Source of the DNA: Actinoplanes solisilvae
GTDB lineage: Bacteria > Actinomycetota > Actinomycetes > Mycobacteriales > Micromonosporaceae
Direction: 5' to 3'
DNA length: 64,000 nucleotides
Assembly (NCBI RefSeq): GCF_003999975.1
Contig: NZ_RJAC01000006.1
Coordinates: forward strand, 248,001-312,000
A program made the position numbers and the translations under genes. Below, one piece after another: positions 50,987 through 58,938 of the stretch. The notes under the pieces are model-generated. The model had not been told where the DNA came from and made no database searches. It saw nothing but the letters and a program-made list of their open reading frames with translations. Numbering within the stretch: the stretch's first letter is position 1; the number at the start of each line of letters is the position of its first letter.

Positions 50987-52084
50987 ATGCGTGATGTGCT
51001 CGAGAGCCTGGTGAAGTGGTGGGAAGCCGGCGTGCCGGTCGGGCTGGCCACGGTGACGGCCACGTGGTCGAGCGCGCCGCGCCAGCCGGGCGCCGCGATG
51101 GTGGTCGGCCCCGCCGGTGAGGTGGTCGGCAGCGTGTCGGGGGGCTGCGTCGAGGGCGCCGTCTACGAGTTGTGCCGCGAGGTCATCGAGACCGGCACGG
51201 CGCGCACGGCCCGGTTCGGCGTCAGCGACGACGACGCGTTCGAGGTCGGCCTGACCTGCGGCGGAACCATCGAGCTGCTGATCGAGCGGGTCGACCGCGA
51301 GTCGTTCCCGCAGCTCGGCGAGCTGGCCCGGGCGATCGTCGAGGCGCGGCCGGTCGCGCTGCTCACCCGGGTCGACGACGCCCGCCATCTGCTGGTCACG
51401 CCCGAGACCCGCGACGGCACGCTGGGCAGCGAGCGCATCGACGACGCCGTCACCGACGACGGCCGTGGTCTGCTCGCGGCCGGCCGCACAGGCGTTCTCC
51501 AGTACGGTCCGCAGGGCGAGCGCCGCGGCGAGGGCCTCCCGGTGCTGGTCGCCTCGTTCGCGCCGCCCGCGCGCATGCTCGTCTTCGGTGCTACCGACCA
51601 CGCCGCCGCAACCGCGCGGATCGGCTCGTTCCTCGGCTATCATGTGACCGTCTGTGACGCCCGGCCTGTCTTCGCCACCGCGCGTCGCTTCCCGAGCGCC
51701 GACGAGGTCGTGGTCGACTGGCCGCACCGCTATCTGAGCGCCGAGGTCGAGGCGGGCCGCGTCGACGAGCGTACGGTCCTGTGCGTCCTCACCCACGACC
51801 CGAAGTTCGACGTCCCCGTGCTCGAGGTCGCGCTGCGCCTGCCGGTCGCCTACGTCGGTGCGATGGGTTCGCGCCGCACCCACGACGACCGCAACAAGCG
51901 CCTGCTCGAGGCCGGCCTGACCGACGGCGAGCTGGCCCGCCTGGCGTCCCCGGTCGGGCTCGACCTGGGCGCGCGCACCCCCGAGGAGACCGCGGTCAGC
52001 ATCGCCGCCGAGATCGTGGCCCTGCGCTGGGGCGGCACCGGCGTGCGGCTGACCGCCACCGAGGGCCCGATCCACTCCGACTAG
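50987..52084 (+). CDS. XdhC/CoxI-family molybdenum-hydroxylase maturation factor
   Basis: 365 aa. N-terminal XdhC_CoxI domain (WSSAPRQPGAAMVVG, SVSGGCVEGAVYE, GLTCGGTIELL) and C-terminal Rossmann part (LVFGATDHAAATARIG, THDPKFDVPVLE, YVGAMGSRRTHDDR). The family binds the sulfurated Mo cofactor and inserts it into xanthine dehydrogenase-type enzymes. AAGGAG precedes the ATG. No such hydroxylase is encoded in this window; the molybdoenzyme at 58939 belongs to the DMSO reductase family, which uses another cofactor form. Confidence 0.9.
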   Translation: MRDVLESLVKWWEAGVPVGLATVTATWSSAPRQPGAAMVVGPAGEVVGSVSGGCVEGAVYELCREVIETGTARTARFGVSDDDAFEVGLTCGGTIELLIERVDRESFPQLGELARAIVEARPVALLTRVDDARHLLVTPETRDGTLGSERIDDAVTDDGRGLLAAGRTGVLQYGPQGERRGEGLPVLVASFAPPARMLVFGATDHAAATARIGSFLGYHVTVCDARPVFATARRFPSADEVVVDWPHRYLSAEVEAGRVDERTVLCVLTHDPKFDVPVLEVALRLPVAYVGAMGSRRTHDDRNKRLLEAGLTDGELARLASPVGLDLGARTPEETAVSIAAEIVALRWGGTGVRLTATEGPIHSD

Positions 52085-52614
52085 GCGCGGGCATATTCGA
52101 AGAGCACGACGCCCGACCGGAATGCCTTCGTCTCGATGCGTTCGAGCGGCAGCGACACCTCGTCGAAGAGCCGGATGCCGTGGCCCTGCACGACCGGATA
52201 GACGAAGAGCCGGTAGAGGTCGACGAGTCCGGTCGGGATCAGCGAGCGTACGAGGGTGGTGCTCCCGGTGACCACGATGTCCTTGCCGTCGGCGGCCTTG
52301 AGCGCGCTGATGTCGTCGGCCAGCGGCCCGCGCAGGATCGTCGTGTTCTCCCACTCGGCCTTGTCGAGGCTTGCCGACACCACGTACTTCTGCACCCGGT
52401 TGAGATAGTCGGTGATGTCGCCGGTCTGGTGGGGCCAGTAACCGGCGAATTCCTCGTAGGTCACCCGTCCGAGCACCAGCGCGTCGGCCTCGGCGCCGTT
52501 GCGGGCGTTGACCGCGGCCAACTCCTCGTCGTCGTCGGCCGGGTCGAACCAGTCATCCATCGGCGAGATGATGCCGTCCACGGTGATGTTCTCGGTCACC
52601 ACTAGTCTGCGCAT
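52081..52614 (-). CDS. RibD C-terminal/dihydrofolate-reductase-like protein
   Basis: 177 aa from ATG 52614. DHFR-like fold of the RibD_C group: VTENITVDGIIS, ALVLGRVTYEEFAGYWP, and the cofactor-binding VTGSTTLVRSL, then the VVQGHGIRLFD strand. Stand-alone members are NADPH-dependent reductases of unknown substrate. Its stop overlaps that of the XdhC gene in a CTAG. Confidence 0.88.
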   Translation of the reverse strand: MRRLVVTENITVDGIISPMDDWFDPADDDEELAAVNARNGAEADALVLGRVTYEEFAGYWPHQTGDITDYLNRVQKYVVSASLDKAEWENTTILRGPLADDISALKAADGKDIVVTGSTTLVRSLIPTGLVDLYRLFVYPVVQGHGIRLFDEVSLPLERIETKAFRSGVVLFEYARA

Positions 52615-52669
52615 GACCAGCACTTACCCGGTGCGCACCCGATCAATGAGGCCGACCGGGCAGCGCGCG

Positions 52670-54004
52670 TTACCCCATCAGCCCCCGTACGGCGGCCAGC
52701 CCGAGCGCCGTTCGCGGGTGATAGGCCGTGCGCCACAGGCCGCCGTGCGCGGCGCAGATCGTCTCGTCCTGCCAGGCCAGCGGGGCGGCCGGGCGCGGTT
52801 TGCGGATCTGGTGGACGAGCAGCAGCGCCATCAGGCGGTTCGCGGTGACCGGCTCGAAGATCTCGACGTCGAACACGTGCGCGCCCGCGTAGGCGGCGGC
52901 CAGCAGCCGGTTGCCGGTGACCGAGCGGGTGCGGGCCGGCGGCGCGACCGCGAAGCTGACCACACCGTCGCGCCGGGCGACCGAGGCCCGCCAGCGCTGG
53001 ATGCGCTTGGCCAGCGCGTAGTTCGGGCCCTGCTGCGGCACCAGGCTGTCGTTGAGCGCGTCGCCGTTGTAGTTGGGCCGCAGCAGGCGCCCGCCCGAGA
53101 GCGACTCGGTGACGCGGGCGAGCCGCGAGCGGGCCTCGAAACGCGATTTCGACTGGGCCACCGCCTCGGGCGGCACCGCGTAGACGTCGGTCGGGGTGGC
53201 CAGGACGGACAGTGCCACATCCTCGCGACTTCTCCCCAGGTGCACGGCGAGGGCGTCGACGGCGACCGAGAGGCGGGCGTACGCCGCCCCCGGCGCGTAG
53301 ACGTAGTTCCCGAGGATCAGCCGGCCGTCGAGCCCTTCGATCCACTGCGCGACCGCCCCGAGCTCGGTGAGCAGGTCGGCGCCGGGCTGCCGGCCGGGCC
53401 CGACGGGGGCGACGAGGCGGCCCGCTTCGGGGACGGCGACCCGCTCCCACGCGGCTGGCAGGTCGATCGCGGCGACCGTGCCACCCCACGACAGCACGGC
53501 GGCCAGCGGGCCCATCTCGGCGGCCGCCCCGAGCACGACCAGCCGCTGGTCGGAAAGGTCGAGCCAGTCCGGATTGTCCATGACCTCACGGACCGCGTCG
53601 GCGCACGACTGCTCGATCACCCCGGCGGCCACCCACGCGTCGAGGCGATGGAGCAGCGCCGTGCCGCGTAGCAGTTCACCACCGTACGGAAGCTCGACCT
53701 CTTTGACCGGGGAACCGTTGCCGTCGACGGTGAACGTCTCGAAGGGCTGATCGGGCGGGTCGAGCGGGACCGGCATCCGGTTGTGCACCGAGGCCAGCCC
53801 GGCTTCCGCGATCGCGTATCCGTCGTCGAGGCCGGACGAGACCAGCGCGCGGAAGTGCCGCAGATAGCCGCTGTGCCAGTTGGTCTCGGCCAGGGCGGCG
53901 TTGGCGGCGGCGGGATCGGCGGCGCGCAGGGCGTCCGCCACGACATGGCGGCCGAAATCGGCGCTGCTGCGACGGCCGGACTCGGCGACAGGAAAGTCGA
54001 TCAC
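52670..54004 (-). CDS. Hypothetical protein with Rossmann-like segment
   Basis: 444 aa from GTG 54004. GATACT sits 7 nt upstream on the minus strand, favouring a leaderless start. The middle carries LVVLGAAAEMGPLAAVLSWG and AAIDLP, which looks like a nucleotide-binding beta-alpha-beta unit. The C-terminal third has GPNYALAKRIQRWRA with a Tyr-x3-Lys pair as in SDRs. I cannot place the family. It is divergent from the membrane-protein gene at 54111. Confidence 0.7.
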   Translation of the reverse strand: MIDFPVAESGRRSSADFGRHVVADALRAADPAAANAALAETNWHSGYLRHFRALVSSGLDDGYAIAEAGLASVHNRMPVPLDPPDQPFETFTVDGNGSPVKEVELPYGGELLRGTALLHRLDAWVAAGVIEQSCADAVREVMDNPDWLDLSDQRLVVLGAAAEMGPLAAVLSWGGTVAAIDLPAAWERVAVPEAGRLVAPVGPGRQPGADLLTELGAVAQWIEGLDGRLILGNYVYAPGAAYARLSVAVDALAVHLGRSREDVALSVLATPTDVYAVPPEAVAQSKSRFEARSRLARVTESLSGGRLLRPNYNGDALNDSLVPQQGPNYALAKRIQRWRASVARRDGVVSFAVAPPARTRSVTGNRLLAAAYAGAHVFDVEIFEPVTANRLMALLLVHQIRKPRPAAPLAWQDETICAAHGGLWRTAYHPRTALGLAAVRGLMG

Positions 54005-54110
54005 GGGGGCCAGTATCTCCTCCCGAGGTAGGAGAGCGCCTCCGACCACCGGCCGCGAGCTGGACTTGTGGGTGGACGATTGCCCGTCCGATCCCGGCCA
54101 CGGTGGGGTT

Positions 54111-55004
54111 ATGACTACCGCTGTCGCGCTCCCCACACAGAGATGGCACCGGCCGCTGCTGGTGCTCGCCGCCGCGATGTCCGTGCTCGCCCTCGTCGCC
54201 GTCGTCGGGGTCTTCGTCGACGACCGGGAACTGGTCGGGGCGGCCATCTGGCTCAAGCCGTTCAAGTTCGCGGTCTCGCTCGCGGTCTACTCCGTCACGA
54301 TCGCCTGGATGCTGTCGGTGCTGCCGAGGCGAAGCCGGTTCGCCGAGCGGGCGGCCACGGCGTTCGTCACGCTCGCCTTCGTCGAGATCATCATCATCGT
54401 CGGGCAGGTCGTCCGGGGACGACGGAGTCACTTCAACGCCGAGACCCCGCTGGACACGGCGCTGTTCGCGGTCATGGCAATGTCCATCATGGCGATGTTC
54501 GTCGCGCACCTGATCATCGCCGTGGTCGCGTTGCGGCAGCGGATCCCCGATCGCGTCGCGGCGTACGCGATCCGCCTCGGTCTTCTGCTCTCGGCCGTGG
54601 GCTTTCTCGCCGCCGTGCCGATGACGCTGCCGATGCAGGACCCGGGCATCGTCGGGATCGCGGGCGCGCACGCGGTCGGGGTGGCCGACGGCGGGCCGGG
54701 GCTGCCGATCACGGGCTGGAGCACCACCGGCGGTGACCTGCGCATCGGCCATTTCGTCGGCATGCACGGCCTGCAGGCCATGCCGTTGCTGGCGCTGCTG
54801 CTGACCCGTCGCACCCGCCTGCGCACGGAGCAGAAGACCCGGCTGCTGGTGATCGGCGCCATCGCGTACGTGGGTCTGACCGTGCTGTTGACCTGGCAGG
54901 CGTTGCGCGGGCAGCCGCTGCTGCGCCCCGACGCCGTGACCCTGGGTGCGCTGGCGGTGCTGGTTCTCGGCTCGGCGCTGAGCATCCGGGCCGCGGTGAA
55001 ATAG
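54111..55004 (+). CDS. Hypothetical integral membrane protein
   Basis: 297 aa with about seven to eight hydrophobic segments and a polar loop containing DDRELVGAAIWLKPFKF. His pairs near GRRSHFNAETPLD and GHFVGMHGLQAMP might bind metal or haem, but this is speculative. GGTGGGG precedes the ATG. It lies 10 bp before a sensor kinase gene and may be part of its signalling unit, although the kinase has its own -10-like box. Confidence 0.75.
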   Translation: MTTAVALPTQRWHRPLLVLAAAMSVLALVAVVGVFVDDRELVGAAIWLKPFKFAVSLAVYSVTIAWMLSVLPRRSRFAERAATAFVTLAFVEIIIIVGQVVRGRRSHFNAETPLDTALFAVMAMSIMAMFVAHLIIAVVALRQRIPDRVAAYAIRLGLLLSAVGFLAAVPMTLPMQDPGIVGIAGAHAVGVADGGPGLPITGWSTTGGDLRIGHFVGMHGLQAMPLLALLLTRRTRLRTEQKTRLLVIGAIAYVGLTVLLTWQALRGQPLLRPDAVTLGALAVLVLGSALSIRAAVK

Positions 55005-55014
55005 GCTGACCGCC

Positions 55015-56139
55015 ATGGGCTGGGCCGCGCGCCTCTTCGACAAGCGGGACACCTGGGTCCGGTTGCTGCTGCTCGACGCGAGCGGGCTGACCTACCTGAT
55101 CTTCGCGGCCCGCGAGGACCGCGCGGTGTCCACGATGCAGTGGGTGCTGGCGCTCGTCGGGTTCGTGACCGTCGTGGTCCTGTCCCAGCGGCCGGTCGTC
55201 AACCTGCTCACCCAGACGGGCCTGCTCGTCGTCGCGCTCGTCGTGGTCGACGACCCGCTGATCAACGTGGTCGGCAGCAGCTGGGTGCTGGGCGAGCTGG
55301 TTGTGCGGGCCGCCCGCCCGTGGGTCTATCTGGCCGGCGCGGCGCTGCTGACCGCCGTCCACCTGAGCTTCACCCTCGACGTGCTCGACCTGATCCTGCC
55401 GATCGGCCTGCCGTTGCTGATCGGCCTGGTCCTGCGCACCTCGCGCGAGCTGGCTGAGCAGGCCGAACAGCGGGCCGCCTCGGAACGGCGCGCGGTGCGG
55501 GCCGACGAGCGGGCCGCGATCGCGCGCGAACTGCACGACGTCGTCGCCCACCACGTCGCCTCGATGGTGCTGCGCGTCGGCGTGGCCCGGCACGTGCTGC
55601 CCGACCCTGATCCGAGGGTCGGCGACGTGCTCGACGACGTGCATCGCACCGGCACCGCGGCCCTGGCCGACCTGCGCCGGCTCGTCGCCGTGCTGCGCGA
55701 CGAGGGCGCGACCCCCACGGCGGCGGCGCTGACCGCGATCGACCCGGGTTCGCTGCCCGCCGCGCTGGGCGTCGCCGTCGACACGGCCCGCGGCACCGGG
55801 CTGACGGTCGAGGCCGACATCGACGACGCCGTGGGCACGATCGATTCCGTACGGGGGATGGCCGTGCTGCGGCTGACTCAGGAGGCGCTGACGAATGTGG
55901 CCAAGCACGCCGGACCGACCGCCCGCGCCAGGCTGCGCGTGGCCGTCGAGGAGGACACCGTGATCTGGGAGGTCACCGACGACGGCGGGGCCGCACCCGT
56001 CCCGGCCACCCCGGGCGGCGGGCATGGGCTGACCGGCATGCGCGAACGCGTCGAGGTGCTCGGCGGCGAGTTGACGGCCGGCCGGGACGGCCCGGGCTGG
56101 CGGGTCAGCACGGTGCTGCCCACCGGGGTCGCGCCGTGA
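55015..56139 (+). CDS. Two-component sensor histidine kinase (HisKA_3)
   Basis: 374 aa. Four or more N-terminal membrane helices, a coiled segment rich in Glu/Arg/Ala, the phospho-acceptor box ARELHDVVAHHVASM, and an ATPase with LTQEALTNVAKHAG and GGGHGLTGMRERV. TAGGCT is 7 nt before the ATG. Its TGA overlaps the GTG of the next gene, so kinase and regulator are co-translated. It is a second pair of the same type as 16978-18833 and may be a distant paralogue. Confidence 0.93.
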   Translation: MGWAARLFDKRDTWVRLLLLDASGLTYLIFAAREDRAVSTMQWVLALVGFVTVVVLSQRPVVNLLTQTGLLVVALVVVDDPLINVVGSSWVLGELVVRAARPWVYLAGAALLTAVHLSFTLDVLDLILPIGLPLLIGLVLRTSRELAEQAEQRAASERRAVRADERAAIARELHDVVAHHVASMVLRVGVARHVLPDPDPRVGDVLDDVHRTGTAALADLRRLVAVLRDEGATPTAAALTAIDPGSLPAALGVAVDTARGTGLTVEADIDDAVGTIDSVRGMAVLRLTQEALTNVAKHAGPTARARLRVAVEEDTVIWEVTDDGGAAPVPATPGGGHGLTGMRERVEVLGGELTAGRDGPGWRVSTVLPTGVAP

Positions 56140-56759
56140 TCCGGGTGCTGCTCGTCGATGATCAGGCGCTGATCCGGGCCGGGCTGAAGATGCTGTGCGA
56201 CGCCGAGCCCGATCTCGAGGTGGTCGGCGAGGCGGGCAACGGGCGTGACGCGATCAGCCTCGCGGCGCGGCTGGCGCCCGACGTGATCGTCATGGACCTG
56301 CGGATGCCCGGGGTCGACGGGATCAGCGCGACCAGCCGGGTGCTCGCCGAGCGGCCCGCCACGCGGGTGCTGGTGCTCACGACGTTCGGGGACGACGAAC
56401 ATCTCTATCCGGCGCTGACCGCGGGAGCGTGCGGGTTCCTGCTCAAGGACGCGCCGCCCGGTGAACTGCTCGACGGAATCCGGCGCGCGGCGGCCGGCGA
56501 GAGCCCGTTCAGCCAGGAGGTGCTGCAGAGGCTCGTACGGCGGGCGACGAGCGCGGGGGTTCAGCGGCGGCGCCCGGTCGAGGGGCTGACCGCACGCGAG
56601 CAGGACGTGCTCGATCTGGTCGGGGAGGGGCTCTCCAACGGCGAGATCGCCGAGCGGCTGCACATCGGCGTGACGACGGTCAAGACGCACATCACCGCGC
56701 TGATGACCAAGACCAACAGCCCCAACCGCGTACGGCTGGCACTGCTGGCTCATACGTAG
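56136..56759 (+). CDS. NarL/FixJ-family response regulator
   Basis: 207 aa from GTG 56136. Receiver with IRVLLVDDQALIRAG, phospho-Asp in VMDLRMPG and Lys in LLKDAPP; C-terminal LuxR helix-turn-helix GLSNGEIAERLHIGVTTVKTH. Normal length, unlike the extended regulator at 18078. Partner of the kinase just upstream; a terminator hairpin begins two bases after its stop. Confidence 0.94.
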   Translation: MIRVLLVDDQALIRAGLKMLCDAEPDLEVVGEAGNGRDAISLAARLAPDVIVMDLRMPGVDGISATSRVLAERPATRVLVLTTFGDDEHLYPALTAGACGFLLKDAPPGELLDGIRRAAAGESPFSQEVLQRLVRRATSAGVQRRRPVEGLTAREQDVLDLVGEGLSNGEIAERLHIGVTTVKTHITALMTKTNSPNRVRLALLAHT

Positions 56760-56760
56760 A

Positions 56761-56794
56761 AAGCCGGAGCCCCGTGGCGGCGGGTCTCCGGCTT
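56761..56794. terminator. Terminator hairpin between response regulator and rpmJ genes
   Basis: AAGCCGGAG pairs with CTCCGGCTT, and inside it CCCG with CGGG. It is symmetrical and sits between convergent genes, so may serve both. Confidence 0.8.
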
Positions 56795-56845
56795 GCTTTC
56801 CACGTTATCGCGCTTCGCCCCCCGGCGTCGCGCGATCGGGTCTTG

Positions 56846-56968
56846 TCAGCCCTGGCGGCCGTTCCAGCGCGGGTTCTTCTTGTTGATCACAACCTGCCGT
56901 CCACGACGACGGGTGACCACGCTTCCGGGCTTGCTCTTCAGCGACCGCAGCGAGTTTCGAACCTTCAT
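56846..56968 (-). CDS. rpmJ: 50S ribosomal protein bL36, zinc-free (C-minus) paralogue
   Basis: 40 codons, beginning MKVRNSLRSLKSKPGS and containing RRRGRQVVINKKNPRWNGRQG. Length and sequence are those of bacterial L36, but the cysteines and histidine that hold zinc in the usual form (CxxC...C...H) are absent. Such C-minus paralogues replace the zinc protein when zinc is scarce and are often Zur-controlled. It stands alone, away from the ribosomal operon, as expected for the paralogue. AAGG lies nine bases before the ATG. Confidence 0.93.
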   Translation of the reverse strand: MKVRNSLRSLKSKPGSVVTRRRGRQVVINKKNPRWNGRQG

Positions 56969-56991
56969 GGCGCGCTACCTTCCCTGTCCCA

Positions 56992-57010
56992 CCGGCGTCG
57001 TTTCCGCCGG
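56992..57010. promoter_or_regulatory. Inverted repeat CCGGCG-N7-CGCCGG upstream of rpmJ
   Basis: Starts 24 bp before the rpmJ ATG on the minus strand, in the gap shared with the divergent subtilase. It may be a leader hairpin or operator. It does not look like an AT-rich Zur box, so zinc control is not shown by this element. Confidence 0.3.
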
Positions 57011-57106
57011 TCGCGAGGGGTGTAACGCGGGGAGCAGGGCTGGTATTTCCGCGTTGCCATTCCGATCTTCGCTCATGTCGGCCGGATCGCGAACGATCAC
57101 CAGACC

Positions 57107-58747
57107 ATGCGTATGCGCTCCTTTGCCGTCGCGGCCGTCGCCGCTTCCGTCGTGCTCTCCGGCACGGCCGTCCCCGCCTATGCCGCCGTTCCCGAGGGCA
57201 CCGTCGCCGGTACCGACGCGCCGGGGGCGATCCCCGGCCGCTACATCGTGACGCTGAACAACCCGGCCGGCGGCTTCGGGGCGATGTCGGCGGCGGGCGG
57301 CTCGAGCTACGTTGCCGACCTGAGCGCGAAGCAGGCGCGGCGGCTGGCGGCCGACCCGGGCGTACGCCTCGTCGAGCAGGACCGGGTGCTGACGATCCAG
57401 GGCACGCAGAAGAACCCGGCCTGGGGTCTCGACCGCATCGACCAGCGCGTGACCAAGGGCTCCAAGTCGTACACGCCGACCGACGACGCCAACACCGTGA
57501 CCGCGTACGTGCTGGACACCGGCATCCGCATCTCGCACGCCGACTTCGGTGGGCGGGCCCGATACGGCTACGACGCGATCTCGGGCACGACCAACGCCAA
57601 CGACTGCAACGGGCACGGCACCCACGTGGCCGGCACCATCGGCGGCACGAAGTACGGCGTGGCCAAGAAGGTGAAGCTGGTCGCCGTACGGGTGCTCAAC
57701 TGCAAGGGCGCGGGCACGCTGTCCCAGGTGATCAGCGGCGTCAACTGGGTGACCACGCACGCGGTCAAGCCGGCCGTGGCCAACATGAGCATGGGCGGCT
57801 CGTACAGCGCCTCGCTCAACGCGGCCGTCCAGCGCTCGATCAACTCCGGGGTCACGTACGTGGTGGCGGCCGGCAACGAGAACGTCAGCGCGGGCCGGAT
57901 GAGCCCGGCCGGCCTGGCCGCGGCGATCACCGTGGGCGCGACCGACGCGGCCGACCGTCGTGCCCCGTTCTCGAACTACGGAGCGGTGCTCGACCTGTTC
58001 GCGCCCGGCGTGAACATCCGCTCGGACTTCATCGGCTCCAACTACACGACCGCGGTCGCCAGCGGCACGTCGATGGCCTCGCCGCACGTGGCCGGCGCGG
58101 CCGCTCTCGCGCTGGACGGCTCGCCGTCGATGAACCCGGCCCAGGTGCGCAACTACCTGGTGCGCCTGGCCACGACCGGCCGGGTGAAGGACCTCAAGGG
58201 GTCGGCGAACCGGCTCCTGTTCGTGCCCCCGCTGCCGGCCAAGCCGGTGATCAAGACCGCCGCGCTGGCGTTCACCGCCGGGAAGGCGTACTCGGGCTCG
58301 CTGGCTCTGACCGCCGGGCGCCGTGGCACCTGGAGCATCGCGGCCGGGCGTCTGCCGCAGGGTGTGACGCTGTGGCGGAGCGGCAAGATCACCGGTACGC
58401 CGACCGGGCCGGGCACGGCCACCGTCACCGTCCGCTTCGTCGACTACGTGCCGTGGCTCGCGACCCGCACCGTCAAGGTGACCGTGGCCAAGACCGCCCC
58501 GGCGATCGTGACCGGCCCGGCGCTGCCGTCGGCCACGGTCGGCGGCTACTACGAGACGGCTCTGACGGCCAACCGGCCCGGCTCCTGGACGCTGTTCTCG
58601 GGCGCGCTGCCCGCCGGGGTGACGCTGCAGGCGGGCGGGGTGATCGCGGGCGACCCGACGACCGCGGGCACCTCGACCTTCGTCGCGGTCTTCACCGACC
58701 GCTGGGGCTCGAAGGTGAGCCGCACCTTCACGATCCAGACGTTCTGA
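57107..58747 (+). CDS. Secreted subtilisin-like serine protease (S8) with Ig-like tail
   Basis: 546 aa. Signal peptide (to about AYAA), inhibitor I9 propeptide (GRYIVTLNN to VEQDRVL), and an S8 catalytic domain with Asp137 (VLDTGIRISH), His170 (NGHGTHVAG) and Ser322 (SGTSMASPH). Two C-terminal putative-Ig repeats (LPQGVTLWRSGKITGTP and LPAGVTLQAGGVIAGDP) follow, likely for wall or substrate binding. Proteinase-K-like exported endopeptidase. ATG 57107 is used; an ATG six bases later is also possible. Confidence 0.94.
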   Translation: MRMRSFAVAAVAASVVLSGTAVPAYAAVPEGTVAGTDAPGAIPGRYIVTLNNPAGGFGAMSAAGGSSYVADLSAKQARRLAADPGVRLVEQDRVLTIQGTQKNPAWGLDRIDQRVTKGSKSYTPTDDANTVTAYVLDTGIRISHADFGGRARYGYDAISGTTNANDCNGHGTHVAGTIGGTKYGVAKKVKLVAVRVLNCKGAGTLSQVISGVNWVTTHAVKPAVANMSMGGSYSASLNAAVQRSINSGVTYVVAAGNENVSAGRMSPAGLAAAITVGATDAADRRAPFSNYGAVLDLFAPGVNIRSDFIGSNYTTAVASGTSMASPHVAGAAALALDGSPSMNPAQVRNYLVRLATTGRVKDLKGSANRLLFVPPLPAKPVIKTAALAFTAGKAYSGSLALTAGRRGTWSIAAGRLPQGVTLWRSGKITGTPTGPGTATVTVRFVDYVPWLATRTVKVTVAKTAPAIVTGPALPSATVGGYYETALTANRPGSWTLFSGALPAGVTLQAGGVIAGDPTTAGTSTFVAVFTDRWGSKVSRTFTIQTF

Positions 58748-58749
58748 CG

Positions 58750-58900
58750 GTAGCGGCGTACTTCTCGGCGATGGCGGCGGACTCCGGCAGGTCGGCTTCG
58801 ACCACCGGCAGTCCGTCGGCCACGTCGGCGCCCAGTTCGGTGGCAACCGGCGCAGCAGGGCCTCGGCCCCCGGCGTTCGCGAGAGCTGACGTACACCAAC
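58750..58900 (-). pseudogene. Possible frameshifted coding remnant
   Basis: On the minus strand one frame reads RTPGAEALLRRL and, after a shift, another reads TELGADVADGLPVVEADLP then ESAAIAEKYA. Both look like protein of normal composition, joined by a frameshift near 58845. No start is seen. The gap is 191 bp, so at most the 3' end of a gene survives. Family unknown. Confidence 0.25.
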
Positions 58901-58938
58901 ATGGAGGAGATGCTCGGCACCCTGTTTATCCTCGGACG

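Noticed and set aside
56774..57251. Plus-strand frames across the rpmJ region
   Set aside because: They are antisense to the well-recognised bL36 gene and cross its terminator.
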